The notes below the pieces were generated by a model that was not told the origin of the DNA, did no database searches, and saw only the letters and a program-made list of their open reading frames with translations. This document shows positions 53,066-62,694 of a stretch of 64,000 bases of DNA, piece by piece (position 1 is the first letter of the stretch; the number at the start of each line of letters is the position of its first letter). The translations under genes and the position numbers were made by a program. Origin of the DNA: Haemophilus_A paraphrohaemolyticus_A (lineage in GTDB: Bacteria; Pseudomonadota; Gammaproteobacteria; Enterobacterales; Pasteurellaceae); NCBI RefSeq assembly GCF_003253115.1, contig NZ_QEQF01000002.1, forward strand, positions 182,488 to 246,487. The letters run 5' to 3'.

Positions 53066-54361
53066 TTATCCAATCCAAACAAATTTAATCAAAAACAAGA
53101 TCGACACCACGGCAACAGAAGGGTTGATCTCTTTAAATCTGCCTGTGCAAGCCTTCATCACGCAATAGCTGATAAAGCCGAATGCAATGCCTTCTGTGAT
53201 GGAGTAAGTAAACGGCATCATTGCGGTAGTGATGAATGCAGGGGTGGCTTCAGTTAAGTCATCCCATTTCACTTCAATCAGGCTTGAAGCCATTAAAATG
53301 CCTACAAACACCAGCGCTCCTGCGGTTGCATAAGCAGGCACAACGCTTGCCAATGGCGAGAAGAAAATGGTCAGTAAGAAGAGCACGCCAACTACAACCG
53401 CCGTTAAGCCTGTGCGCCCACCAACTGATACGCCTGAACCGCTTTCAATGTAAGTACTTACCGCCGATGTGCCCATTAACGAGCCCGCCATTGCTGCGGT
53501 GCTATCCACAAAAAGGGCTTGTTTCATACGAGGGAAACGCCCTTGTTTATCTGCAAAACCCGCTTTAGTGGTTACTGCAATTAGCGTGCCTGAGCTATCA
53601 AAAAGGTTAACAAGTAAAAATGAGAAAATGATACCAAGCAAACCTAAATCAAACGCACCAGCAACATCCACTTGCCCAACAACAGAATCTAAACTTGGTG
53701 GCATAGAAACAATACCGTGGAAAGCTACTGCAGGATCGAAAATCAAGGCAAGCCCTGTGATGAGTGCGATGGAAATTAATACGCCTGAATGAATGCCTTT
53801 TGCTGATAAAATCACAATTACAAAGAAGCCGAGCACACCTAACAAGACTTTTGGATCGTGCAAATCGCCCAAAGCAACTAAGGTATCAGCATTCGGCACA
53901 ACAATGCCCATATTTTTAAAGCCGATTAAGGCAATAAACAAACCGATACCCGCACCAATCCCAACGCGCAAACCGTGCGGAATAGATGCCATAAACCAGT
54001 AGCGAATTTTAAGCAATGTGAGTAAGAATAAGCCGATTGAACCTAAGAAAATTGCCCCCATCCCAACTTGCCACGAGTAACCCAATTTTTGCACGACTAC
54101 AAAAGCAAAAAAGGCATTTAAGCCCATCGCTGGTGCAAGTGCGATTGGAAGATTACTGAATACCCCCATTGCAATCGTACCGAACGCGGCGATTAAACAG
54201 GTAGTCACGAACACCACTTGTGTATCCATTCCCGCAATGCCTAAGATCGATGGATTCACAAACACGATATAAACCATTGTGAAGAAAGTGGTAATCCCCG
54301 CAATCACTTCAGTTTTAGCATTACTGCCTTTTTCTTTTAATGCGAATAATTTTTCTAGCAT
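53066..54361 (-). CDS. NCS2-family purine permease (AzgA type)
   Basis: The 431-residue product starts MLEKLFALKEKGSNAKTEVIAGITTFFTMVYIVFVNPSIL and has PIALAPAMGLNAFFAFVVVQKLGYSWQ and SSGTLIAVTTKAGF, marks of the AzgA-like adenine/guanine/hypoxanthine proton symporters (PurP, GhxP). It has about 12-14 membrane helices. The exact purine cannot be told. CAAAGAGAATG gives a modest ribosome-binding site. It lies 14 bp after the USG-1-like gene and may be cotranscribed with it. Confidence 0.9.
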   Translation of the reverse strand: MLEKLFALKEKGSNAKTEVIAGITTFFTMVYIVFVNPSILGIAGMDTQVVFVTTCLIAAFGTIAMGVFSNLPIALAPAMGLNAFFAFVVVQKLGYSWQVGMGAIFLGSIGLFLLTLLKIRYWFMASIPHGLRVGIGAGIGLFIALIGFKNMGIVVPNADTLVALGDLHDPKVLLGVLGFFVIVILSAKGIHSGVLISIALITGLALIFDPAVAFHGIVSMPPSLDSVVGQVDVAGAFDLGLLGIIFSFLLVNLFDSSGTLIAVTTKAGFADKQGRFPRMKQALFVDSTAAMAGSLMGTSAVSTYIESGSGVSVGGRTGLTAVVVGVLFLLTIFFSPLASVVPAYATAGALVFVGILMASSLIEVKWDDLTEATPAFITTAMMPFTYSITEGIAFGFISYCVMKACTGRFKEINPSVAVVSILFLIKFVWIG

Positions 54362-54375
54362 TCTCTTTGCCTCAA

Positions 54376-55362
54376 TTAGTAATCTAACACCAATGCCAAT
54401 AATTCAACCGCTAAAAATGCAAGGCTGAATTTTTGTTCATCGGCAACAGACCAGAACTGCAAGACATTTTCCTCTTTTGCAAGTAACTGGCTGATTTGCA
54501 ACGCATTTTGCTCTTCATTTTCGCCATTTTTTACCGGCGTTTGTACTTCATTTTCGCTGAAATTAATCCAAGCATTATTTGCCCAATCGGCACTTAATGC
54601 TTCCACATCTAATTCATATTCAGACTGGACGGAAACCATTTGCGACACGCCATAGAACACAGGCACTTGCACGGAATGGAAGGTCACTGAAGCGGTTAAA
54701 TTTGGCAAAACTTTTGCAAGTTGCAATTCAAACACACGCGAGAATGGCAGTCGTTTTTCTTCGCCTTGCACATTCGCAGGCACAACATCAAAGGCAATGC
54801 GTTCCGCATTGTCATCAAACGGAATACCGTTTAATAAACGTGCGGTTTGCCCTGCTAATTCTTTCACTTTTTCTTCACCAAAATAGGCTGATGGCAGAAG
54901 TGAAGTCACGAAAATCTGGCTAAGTTGTTGGTCTAAAATCGGTTGTAGTGCGAGCACTAATTGCGAAATTTGCGGGTTCGCCAATGCCACAATGTTGTGT
55001 TCACGAAGGTTAATGAGGGCTTCATTATTCACATTTGGCACAATCACAGGCACATTACCAATCAGCGAGGTAATGCCAAACAGATCGAGAATAATACAGC
55101 CCGCTTGAGCGGCTTTTGCTAAGGTTTCTGCTTGAGCCATTGGGGCAGCAAATAACACATGGGTAAATTGCGACCAATCGAGATTATCTAATTCAAATTG
55201 CTCAACGGCTTTCGTGCCGAAACGGAGGTTTTGCTCTTCGCCAAAAGGTTCGATTTCAACCGCAGAAACTTTATCAAAGGTCAAATTACTGTTTTCTAAT
55301 GCTTCAAGTAATTTTTCAGCTAGGGTAAAATCAGCGGCAATGGCGAGATGAATTTGAGACAT
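54376..55362 (-). CDS. usg: USG-1/aspartate-semialdehyde-dehydrogenase-like protein
   Basis: The start at ATG 55362 (MSQIHLAIAADFTLAEKLLEAL) follows GGAAGAT; a much longer frame overlaps the divergent ybaK and is not supported. The 328-residue protein has the Asd fold pattern (VLFAAPMAQAETLAKAAQAGCIILDLFG, IVPNVNNEALINL) but not the usual cysteine nucleophile segment: the equivalent region reads NIVALANPQISQLVLAL, with no Cys. It is therefore probably not an active dehydrogenase. The family function is unknown. Confidence 0.8.
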   Translation of the reverse strand: MSQIHLAIAADFTLAEKLLEALENSNLTFDKVSAVEIEPFGEEQNLRFGTKAVEQFELDNLDWSQFTHVLFAAPMAQAETLAKAAQAGCIILDLFGITSLIGNVPVIVPNVNNEALINLREHNIVALANPQISQLVLALQPILDQQLSQIFVTSLLPSAYFGEEKVKELAGQTARLLNGIPFDDNAERIAFDVVPANVQGEEKRLPFSRVFELQLAKVLPNLTASVTFHSVQVPVFYGVSQMVSVQSEYELDVEALSADWANNAWINFSENEVQTPVKNGENEEQNALQISQLLAKEENVLQFWSVADEQKFSLAFLAVELLALVLDY

Positions 55363-55429
55363 TTTATCTTCCTTATTTGCATTTAAAGTGCGTAGAGCGT
55401 AATTATAACCTAATTTCAAGGAGCGAGTG

Positions 55430-55906
55430 ATGACACCAGCGGTAAATCTTTTGAAAAAACAGAAAATTGCTTTCCAACTACACCCATACGAACACGATCC
55501 GAATAACACGAATTTTGGGCAAGAAGCGGTCGAAAAATTAGGCATTGATGCAAATCAAACGTTTAAAACGTTGTTAGTGGCAGAAAATGGCGATCAGAAG
55601 AAGCTTGCTGTGATGGTTGTGCCCGTTTCAAGCACTTTAAATTTAAAAAAAGCAGCTCACGCATTGGGCGTGAAAAAAGTCGAAATGGCAGATAAAGAAG
55701 TTGCTCAAAAAACGACGGGATACTTGCTGGGTGGTATTAGCCCGCTTGGTCAGAAAAAACGTTTACCAACCGTAATTGATGAGTCTGCCACTCAATTTGC
55801 AAGGATGTTTGTTTCAGGCGGGAAACGTGGTTTAGATGTAGAACTTGCCCCACAAGATTTAGCGAAAGTGTTGGATGCGAAGTTTGTGGAGATTAAGGAT
55901 GATTAG
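55430..55906 (+). CDS. ybaK: Cys-tRNA(Pro)/Cys-tRNA deacylase YbaK
   Basis: ATG 55430 (MTPAVNLLKKQKIAFQLHPYEHDP) is six bases after AAGGAG; the GTG codon just before it is too close to be the start. The 158-residue length equals the H. influenzae homologue. The KTLLVAENGDQKKLAVMVVPVSSTLNLKKAA and GYLLGGISPLGQKKRLPTVIDESA stretches with the catalytic lysine are intact. It removes mischarged cysteine from tRNA-Pro in trans. It is divergent from usg over 67 bp. Confidence 0.95.
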   Translation: MTPAVNLLKKQKIAFQLHPYEHDPNNTNFGQEAVEKLGIDANQTFKTLLVAENGDQKKLAVMVVPVSSTLNLKKAAHALGVKKVEMADKEVAQKTTGYLLGGISPLGQKKRLPTVIDESATQFARMFVSGGKRGLDVELAPQDLAKVLDAKFVEIKDD

Positions 55907-55994
55907 CAACGTTTTCAGAGAAAATAATCGCTTGTCTTTCCTTTAAGGCTGAAATCGTTATAATCTTGCTATTATTTATTTTTGAGAACAAATT

Positions 55995-57152
55995 ATGTCC
56001 TTAGACCTAACCAATATCCGCACACAAATTACCAGCCTTGACCGCCATATTTTAAAGTTATTATCCGAACGCCATCGCTTAGCGTTTGATGTGGTGCGTA
56101 GCAAAGAGATTACGCAAAAGCCACTTCGCGATGTTGTTCGTGAGAAAGAACTTTTGCAAGAGTTAGTCAATTTTGCTGAGTCTGAAAATTACCAGCTTGA
56201 TCCACAATATGTGACCCAAATTTTCCAACGCATTATTGAAGATTCTGTATTAACGCAGCAACATTATCTACAAAATAAATTGAATGAACAAAAAGAAGAG
56301 AGCCTTTCCATTGCATTTTTAGGGATGCGTGGCTCTTATTCTAATATGGCTGCACGCCAATTTGTGAAGAAATACCAAGGTAATTTGGTGGAACTAAATT
56401 GTGCCTCATTTGATGCGATTTTTGCCAAAGTGGAAAAAGGCGAAGCGGATTTTGGCGTGTTACCGCTGGAAAACACGACTTCAGGTTCAATCAACGAAGT
56501 TTACGATTTATTACAACATACTGAACTGTCGTTAGTGGGTGAATTGGCTTATCCCATCAAGCATTGTTTGTTGACAAATGGCAACGTGGATTTAGCTGAA
56601 ATTGACACCATTTATACTCACTCACAACCTGCTCAGCAATGTAGCCAATTTATTCAAAGCCTTGATCGCGTGCATATCAAATATTGCGAAAGTAGCTCAC
56701 ACGCGATGCAGATGGTCGCACGCTTAAATAAACCAAATGTGGCAGCTATTGGCAATGAAGATGGCGGTAAACTTTATGGTTTAAGTAGTATTAAATCGGA
56801 AATTGCTAACCAAGTGAACAACATCACTCGCTTTATTGTAGTGGCAAAAGAGGCTGTTAAAGTCTCTCCGCAAGTGCAAACCAAAACGCTACTATTGATG
56901 ACGACCACTCAACAAGCAGGTGCTTTAGTAGATGCGTTAGTGGTATTTAAACAATTCGGCATTCGTATGCTGAAATTAGAATCTCGCCCAATATACGGTA
57001 AGCCGTGGGAAGAGATGTTCTATGTTGAGCTTGAAGCCAATATGCACAACGAAAACACGCAGAAAGCGTTGGAAGCTTTAAAAGAAGTAACCAGTTTCTT
57101 AAAAGTGCTAGGCTGTTATCCGAGTGAGATTATTGAGCCTGTAAAAATTTAA
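55995..57152 (+). CDS. pheA: Bifunctional chorismate mutase/prephenate dehydratase
   Basis: The 385-residue product has an AroQ chorismate mutase domain (residues about 1-95: LTNIRTQITSLDRHILKLLSERHRLAFDVVRSKE). A prephenate dehydratase domain follows (FLGMRGSYSNMAARQF through AAIGNEDGGKLYGL), with the TTSGSINEVYDLL site. The C-terminal ACT domain has the ESRPIYGKPWEEMFYVELEAN feedback motif that binds phenylalanine. A TATAAT lies at 55959-55964, but I see no pheL-like leader peptide or attenuator. Confidence 0.96.
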   Translation: MSLDLTNIRTQITSLDRHILKLLSERHRLAFDVVRSKEITQKPLRDVVREKELLQELVNFAESENYQLDPQYVTQIFQRIIEDSVLTQQHYLQNKLNEQKEESLSIAFLGMRGSYSNMAARQFVKKYQGNLVELNCASFDAIFAKVEKGEADFGVLPLENTTSGSINEVYDLLQHTELSLVGELAYPIKHCLLTNGNVDLAEIDTIYTHSQPAQQCSQFIQSLDRVHIKYCESSSHAMQMVARLNKPNVAAIGNEDGGKLYGLSSIKSEIANQVNNITRFIVVAKEAVKVSPQVQTKTLLLMTTTQQAGALVDALVVFKQFGIRMLKLESRPIYGKPWEEMFYVELEANMHNENTQKALEALKEVTSFLKVLGCYPSEIIEPVKI

Positions 57153-57158
57153 AAATAA

Positions 57159-57198
57159 AAAACGCCATTTGTATCACTTTAAATACAAATGGCGTTTT
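57159..57198. terminator. Terminator after pheA
   Basis: AAAACGCCATTTGTAT (57159-57174) is perfectly complementary to ATACAAATGGCGTTTT (57183-57198) with an 8-nt loop. Confidence 0.93.
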
Positions 57199-57269
57199 AA
57201 TCGTAGTAAAATCCACTCTTTTATTTCCAATTATTCTTTTTAGCTTAATTTCATATTCTAAAGGTTTTT

Positions 57270-60200
57270 ATGCTCCCTCGTTTCGTTCACCTCAAAGTTC
57301 ACAGTGATTTCTCAATGATCAACGGCTTGGCGAAGGTCAAACCTCTGGTTAAAACCGCTGTGGCAGACAATATGGTCGCGATGGCTCTTACCGATTTCAC
57401 CAACTTTTGTGGCTTGGTTAAATTCTATGGCGAAGCCCTCAGTTCGGGTTTAAAACCGATTATCGGGGCGGATATTCTTGTGCGTGCTACACCTGAATGT
57501 GAAGAGTTGGACGAGCTAACCCTCCTTGCTAAAAACAACACAGGCTATCACAACATCACGATGCTCCTTTCCAAAGCCTATCAGCAAGGTTATATAGACC
57601 TACCAGTGGTGGAAAAAGAGTGGCTGACTGAATTGAACGAAGGCATTATCGTCCTTTCTGGTGGACGTTCGGGCGATGTGGGCAAAGCTTTACTCAAAGA
57701 AAATGCAAAAGAAGCGGAAAATCTGACCGCTTTCTATCAACAATATTTCCCTGATCATTTTTACTTTTCTCTTTGTCGCACAGGGCGGGCGGACGAGGAG
57801 AACTACATCAAAGCGGTTGTGCCTTTTGCTTCTCAGCACAATATTCCGTTGGTTGCGGTCAATGATGTGGTGTTCTTAAAACCTGACGATTTTGAGGCAC
57901 ACGAAATCCGCGTCGCGATTCATGATAGCTACACCTTAGACGATCCAAAACGCCCGAAAAAATATTCCGCACAGCAATATTTCCGCACTGAAGAAGAGAT
58001 GTGCCGTCTATTTGCGGATATTCCAAGTGCTTTGGCGAATACGGTTGAAATCGCAAAACGCTGTTCGGTCACAGTGCGTTTGGGCGAATATTTCCTCCCG
58101 AATTTCCCAACAGGCGACCTTTCAACCGAAGATTATTTGGTGCAAAAATCGCGTGAAGGTTTGGAAGAACGGCTTGAATTTTTATTCCCAGATGAAGAGG
58201 AACGCAAAAGTAAGCGGTCGGTTTATGATGAACGTTTGCAAGTTGAGCTGGATGTAATCAACCAAATGGGCTTCCCTGGTTACTTCTTGATCGTGATGGA
58301 GTTTATTCAGTGGTCGAAAGAAAACGGCATTCCTGTTGGACCTGGACGAGGTTCTGGAGCGGGCTCGCTTGTGGCGTATGCACTGAAAATTACCGACCTC
58401 GATCCGCTTGAATTTGATTTACTCTTTGAGCGTTTCTTAAACCCTGAACGTGTTTCGATGCCAGACTTCGACGTGGATTTTTGTATGGATGGTCGTGATC
58501 GCGTGATTGACCATGTGGCGGACACTTACGGTCGCCAAGCGGTATCGCAGATCATCACGTTCGGTACAATGGCGGCAAAAGCGGTAATCCGCGATGTGGG
58601 GCGTGTGCTTGGGCATCCGTATAGCTTTGTGGATCGCATTTCTAAATTGATTCCACCAGATCCAGGAATGACGCTAGAAAAAGCTTTTGCCGCAGAGCCA
58701 AAATTACCCGAGCTTTACGATAGCGATGAAGAAGTGAAAGCACTGATAGATATGGCACGTAAACTCGAAGGTGTGACCCGAAATGCAGGTAAACACGCAG
58801 GGGGGGTGGTAATTGCACCAACAGCGATTACCGATTTTTCACCGCTTTATTGTGACTCGGAAGGGATGCATCCTGTAACCCACTTCGACAAAAACGATGT
58901 GGAATATGCGGGCTTGGTCAAATTTGACTTCTTGGGCTTGCGCACGCTCACCATTATTAAGTGGGCATTGGAGATGATCAATGCTCGAATGGGGGCAGAG
59001 GGTAAAGAACCTGTACGGATTGAAAGTATTCCGCTGGATGACAAAAAATCGTTTGATTTGCTGCTGCAATCCAAAACCACGGCGGTGTTTCAGTTAGAGT
59101 CTCGTGGGATGAAAGATCTGATTTCTCGTCTCAAGCCCGACTGCTTTGAAGATATTATCGCGTTGGTGGCGTTGTTCCGCCCAGGTCCGTTGGAGTCGGG
59201 GATGGTGCAGAACTTTATCGACCGTAAACACGGAAAAGAGGAAGTCTCTTATCCTGATGCGCAATATCAACACGAATGCCTAAAACCGATTTTAGAGCCA
59301 ACCTATGGCGTTATCGTTTACCAAGAGCAGGTAATGCAGATTGCTCAAGAACTGGCGGGCTATACGCTCGGTGGGGCGGACTTATTACGTCGTGCGATGG
59401 GTAAGAAAAAGCCTGAAGAAATGGCGGCACAGCGTGAAATTTTCGAAAAGGGAGCAATCAATAAAGGCATTGATGGTAATCTTGCGATGAAAATTTTCGA
59501 CCTTGTGGAAAAATTCGCAGGCTATGGCTTTAACAAATCACACTCGGCAGCCTACGCTTTGGTTTCTTACCAAACACTCTGGCTTAAAGCCCACTTCCCT
59601 GCTGAATTTATGGCAGCGGTAATGTCTTCAGAGATGGATAATACCGATAAAATCGTAGGCTTATACGATGAATGTATGAATATGGGCTTAACTGTTGTAC
59701 CGCCTGATATTAACAGCGGTAAGCACCGCTTTTCCGTGAATGAAAAAGGCGAAATTGTCTACGGTTTAGGCGCGATTAAGGGCGTGGGCGAAGGTCCGAT
59801 TGATGCCATTTTATCTGCTCGCCAACAAGATGGCATTTTCAAAGATCTGTTTGATTTAACTGCTCGGGTGGATCTGAAAAAAATCAACCGCCGCACCTTT
59901 GATGCGCTGATAATGTCGGGAAGTTTGGATAAACTCGGTCCTCATCGTGCAGCTTTAATGAAAAACTTGGAAGATGCGCTTAAAGCTTCTGATCAACATT
60001 CTAAAATGGAAGCGCTTGGGCAGAGCGATATGTTTGGTGTGCTGACTGAAACGCCAGAAGAGGTACAAAATGCCTATGCTAATACGCCAAAATGGAGTGA
60101 GCAAACTATTTTAGATGGTGAGCGGGCAACATTAGGCTTGTATTTGAGCGGGCATCCAATTGGGCGATTCCTCAAAGAGCTCGCTCACTATGCGCCTGTG

Positions 60201-60743
60201 CGCTTAAATGAACTGCAACCGACTTTCCGTGGGCAGAATGCAACTGTGGCAGGAATTGTGGTTGGGTATCGTATCGCAGTGACTAAACGCGGTAGTCGCA
60301 TTGGGATTGCGACCATTGAAGACCGTTCAGGCAAGTTAGATATTACGTTGTTCTCTGAAGCCTTAGAAACTTATGGGGATCTCATTGAGAAAGAGAGCAT
60401 CATTATCGCAACAGGTTCAGTGCAGTTCGATGATTTTAGCGGTGGATTAAAAATGTCTGCTCGAGAAATTATGACGCTCGATGACGCTCGCACGCACAAT
60501 GCCAAAAGCCTTGCCCTTGCAATTAATCAAGAACAATTAGATGCAAAATTTGTGAAGGATTTGACCGCTTGCATCGAACCTTATAAAGAAGGCACATTAC
60601 CACTGCACTTCTACTATCAAAGCGAACAAGGCAGAGCCTTACTAAAAGGCGGCGTAGAATGGCGAGTAACTCCCAAAGAAGAAATGTTAGTAGGCTTGAG
60701 AACTCTGCTTGGCGAAGGGGCTGTTGAGTTGGAGTTTGAATAA
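57270..60743 (+). CDS. dnaE: DNA polymerase III alpha subunit
   Basis: The 1157-residue product matches DnaE (1160 in E. coli). The N-terminal PHP domain begins FVHLKVHSDFSMINGLAKVKPL. The palm has GPGRGSGAGSLVAYALKITDLDP, catalytic aspartates in MPDFDVDFCMDGRDRVIDH and the third in LVKFDFLGLRTL. The C-terminal helix-hairpin-helix and OB domain (TVAGIVVGYRIAVTKRGSRIGIATIEDRSG) are intact. It is the replicative polymerase. A terminator precedes it, so it has a promoter within the 70 bp upstream. Confidence 0.98.
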   Translation: MLPRFVHLKVHSDFSMINGLAKVKPLVKTAVADNMVAMALTDFTNFCGLVKFYGEALSSGLKPIIGADILVRATPECEELDELTLLAKNNTGYHNITMLLSKAYQQGYIDLPVVEKEWLTELNEGIIVLSGGRSGDVGKALLKENAKEAENLTAFYQQYFPDHFYFSLCRTGRADEENYIKAVVPFASQHNIPLVAVNDVVFLKPDDFEAHEIRVAIHDSYTLDDPKRPKKYSAQQYFRTEEEMCRLFADIPSALANTVEIAKRCSVTVRLGEYFLPNFPTGDLSTEDYLVQKSREGLEERLEFLFPDEEERKSKRSVYDERLQVELDVINQMGFPGYFLIVMEFIQWSKENGIPVGPGRGSGAGSLVAYALKITDLDPLEFDLLFERFLNPERVSMPDFDVDFCMDGRDRVIDHVADTYGRQAVSQIITFGTMAAKAVIRDVGRVLGHPYSFVDRISKLIPPDPGMTLEKAFAAEPKLPELYDSDEEVKALIDMARKLEGVTRNAGKHAGGVVIAPTAITDFSPLYCDSEGMHPVTHFDKNDVEYAGLVKFDFLGLRTLTIIKWALEMINARMGAEGKEPVRIESIPLDDKKSFDLLLQSKTTAVFQLESRGMKDLISRLKPDCFEDIIALVALFRPGPLESGMVQNFIDRKHGKEEVSYPDAQYQHECLKPILEPTYGVIVYQEQVMQIAQELAGYTLGGADLLRRAMGKKKPEEMAAQREIFEKGAINKGIDGNLAMKIFDLVEKFAGYGFNKSHSAAYALVSYQTLWLKAHFPAEFMAAVMSSEMDNTDKIVGLYDECMNMGLTVVPPDINSGKHRFSVNEKGEIVYGLGAIKGVGEGPIDAILSARQQDGIFKDLFDLTARVDLKKINRRTFDALIMSGSLDKLGPHRAALMKNLEDALKASDQHSKMEALGQSDMFGVLTETPEEVQNAYANTPKWSEQTILDGERATLGLYLSGHPIGRFLKELAHYAPVRLNELQPTFRGQNATVAGIVVGYRIAVTKRGSRIGIATIEDRSGKLDITLFSEALETYGDLIEKESIIIATGSVQFDDFSGGLKMSAREIMTLDDARTHNAKSLALAINQEQLDAKFVKDLTACIEPYKEGTLPLHFYYQSEQGRALLKGGVEWRVTPKEEMLVGLRTLLGEGAVELEFE

Positions 60744-60745
60744 AG

Positions 60746-60771
60746 AACGGTATTCTGTTTAGAATACCGTT
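60746..60771. terminator. Short bidirectional terminator between dnaE and ilvY
   Basis: AACGGTATTCT (60746-60756) and AGAATACCGTT (60761-60771) are perfect 11-bp complements with the loop GTTT. It sits between convergent genes. The T-run is short. Confidence 0.65.
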
Positions 60772-60778
60772 TAAGCGG

Positions 60779-61663
60779 TTAAATTTGAGCAAATAATTCC
60801 CAAAATGCTTTAATAATCGGCTCTTGTAAGCGTTTTGTTTGTACACAAATGCCTAATTCGAAAGGCTCAATCGGCTTGTTTAAGTTGAGATAAGAAACCT
60901 GATTTGCCACGGGGCTATGCTTAATCACCACATCGGGCAATAATGCCACGCCACAACCTAATGCCACCATCGGGACTATCGCTTCGTGTCCTGCAACGGT
61001 GGCATAAATTTTAGGTTCTTTAATTTTCTGCGATTTAAACCACGCTTCAATACGCTGACGTGCGGAGCCTTCAAGCGGTAAGATAAACGGCATATTTTGC
61101 CAATCAATCGGGTTTTGCTGAAGCAATTGTGTTGCAGCGCAAGCCACGCGAGGAATAATCAACGAAAGTGTGATGTCATCAATATGCTGAAATTCAATAT
61201 TATTCGGTAAGTTGTTTGGCTTACCTGCAAGGGAAATATCAGCTTGTAATGAATGAACGGAACTAACTGCGTGAGCTGGGTCGCCCGTAATCAGCTTAAT
61301 TTCAACCTTAGGGTAACGCTGGCGGAATTTTTCCAAAATGCTTGGCAAATGGCTATAAGCGGCTGTTACCGAGCAGAAAAGTTGTAACTCGCCTTCTAAT
61401 TCTCCTTGATGAGGCGAAAGGGCATTTTTCATCGCTTGCCAATCCGCCCAGCTCTGTTTTGCAAATTCTAAGAATTTTTCGCCCGCTTCTGTAAGATGCA
61501 CTTGGCGGTTATCTCTTACCAAAAGCGGTTGCTCTATCTCCTCTTCCATTCGCTGAATATGGCGTGTAAGAGTTGAAGCACTCATATAGTTTTTTTCCGC
61601 GGTGCGGATAAAACTGCGGGTTTGAGTGAGGTCGAGAAAGAGTTTTAGGGATTGGAAGTCCAT
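60779..61663 (-). CDS. ilvY: LysR-type regulator IlvY
   Basis: The 294-residue product is a LysR-family protein closest in layout to IlvY. Its helix-turn-helix is MSASTLTRHIQRMEEEIEQPLLVRDNRQVHLTEAG. The diagnostic IlvY stretches are ELQLFCSVTAAYSHLPSILEKFR, YATVAGHEAIVPMVALGCGVALLPDVV and FELGICVQTKRL. IlvY activates ilvC when bound to acetohydroxybutyrate or acetolactate, and is usually divergent from ilvC. Here the partner is absent: its start overlaps the stop of a glycosyltransferase gene (TAATG), so it is read as the tail of that operon. Confidence 0.9.
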   Translation of the reverse strand: MDFQSLKLFLDLTQTRSFIRTAEKNYMSASTLTRHIQRMEEEIEQPLLVRDNRQVHLTEAGEKFLEFAKQSWADWQAMKNALSPHQGELEGELQLFCSVTAAYSHLPSILEKFRQRYPKVEIKLITGDPAHAVSSVHSLQADISLAGKPNNLPNNIEFQHIDDITLSLIIPRVACAATQLLQQNPIDWQNMPFILPLEGSARQRIEAWFKSQKIKEPKIYATVAGHEAIVPMVALGCGVALLPDVVIKHSPVANQVSYLNLNKPIEPFELGICVQTKRLQEPIIKAFWELFAQI

Positions 61664-62694
61664 TATTCACACAACCATTCTGATTTTATTTGAGAAAAAT
61701 CTAATTCATTCACACTTTTATTAAATCGTAAAATATGTGTTAGTGCTAAATTATTTGGTTGCCAATGATTAAAGTTTTCTTCATCTTGGTTATAAAATGC
61801 AATAAGTGGTTTATTAAAGCCGGATGCAATATGCACAATTGCAGTATCAGGTGAAATAACGCATTTTGCATTTCTAATTAATTCAATCGTATCAAAAACG
61901 GTTTCTGTTTTCTCATAAACAAAAATATTCTGGTATTCTTTTGCTAGAGCTTTCAATTTTTGTGTTACTTCAGGAAAGGTAAGTAATACTATATTCATAG
62001 TATTACTTGTTAGATTATCTAACAATGATTTCATTGCTTTGTTATTAAAGCTGCGAGAAGAACTTGCCCCAAAGAAATTAACTGTAACATAGTTCGATAA
62101 ATTATTTTTAACTAAGAAATATTGAATATTTTTTTTTGCTTTGTCTGTAAATGGAATATCGTAAGCAGTTGAAACTTGTTTGAATCCTATCCGTTCAAGA
62201 GCCTGTTTATAAATCTCTGAAAAATGCACACCTTGAGCTGGAATACTTAAGTTAAATAATTTGTAATTTTCTTTTTGATAACCAATGTAATTTTTTGCAT
62301 TGATTGTACGTAAAAAGAGTAAATCTCTGTTACGAAGTGTTACTGTTGGATCAATTAAAACATCATATTGCTCTTTAGCTAATATTTTACCGCAGCGAAT
62401 ATAATCTCTAATATCTTTTGTTTTAACAAAATAAAGTTGATCAATATAAGGATTTTGTTCAAAAAGATAAGCATTCTTTTTAGAACAAACTACGCCAATT
62501 TTGGTATTAGGAGCTTGTTTTTTGATTTCCCTGAAGACAAAAGAACTCACGACATAGTCACCAATCTTGCCATCATGGCGTAAAAATAGAATACTCTTAG
62601 GGGGGAATATAATACTGGCAAGCGGTGTTTTTTTATCAAGAATTTGCTTACCAATTTTTAGTCTTAATGTTCTCAGAAAAGATTTAATTGACAT
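61663..62694 (-). CDS. Glycosyltransferase family 9 (heptosyltransferase-like)
   Basis: The 343-residue product has GT9 marks: ILFLRHDGKIGDYVVSSFVFREIKKQAP at the N-terminus, NKPLIAFYNQDEENFNHWQPN near the C-terminus, and CVISPDTAIVHIASGFNKP, the ADP-heptose-type donor site. Family members add heptose or other sugars to the LPS core from the cytoplasm. The AT-rich sequence and its position after the lic-like genes suggest it decorates LPS in the same acquired block. It begins right after the stop of a 49-codon ORF and overlaps ilvY by one base. Confidence 0.85.
   Translation of the reverse strand: MSIKSFLRTLRLKIGKQILDKKTPLASIIFPPKSILFLRHDGKIGDYVVSSFVFREIKKQAPNTKIGVVCSKKNAYLFEQNPYIDQLYFVKTKDIRDYIRCGKILAKEQYDVLIDPTVTLRNRDLLFLRTINAKNYIGYQKENYKLFNLSIPAQGVHFSEIYKQALERIGFKQVSTAYDIPFTDKAKKNIQYFLVKNNLSNYVTVNFFGASSSRSFNNKAMKSLLDNLTSNTMNIVLLTFPEVTQKLKALAKEYQNIFVYEKTETVFDTIELIRNAKCVISPDTAIVHIASGFNKPLIAFYNQDEENFNHWQPNNLALTHILRFNKSVNELDFSQIKSEWLCE

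Noticed and set aside
52991..53257. Plus-strand ORFs opposite the purine permease and palindrome
   Set aside because: They are shadows of the minus-strand NCS2 gene and have no ribosome-binding site or recognisable domain.
60779..61663. IlvY-like gene as a dedicated regulator of the lic-like block
   Set aside because: The ligand domain keeps specific IlvY stretches, so its ancestral role in ilvC control is more likely. The operon linkage appears positional.
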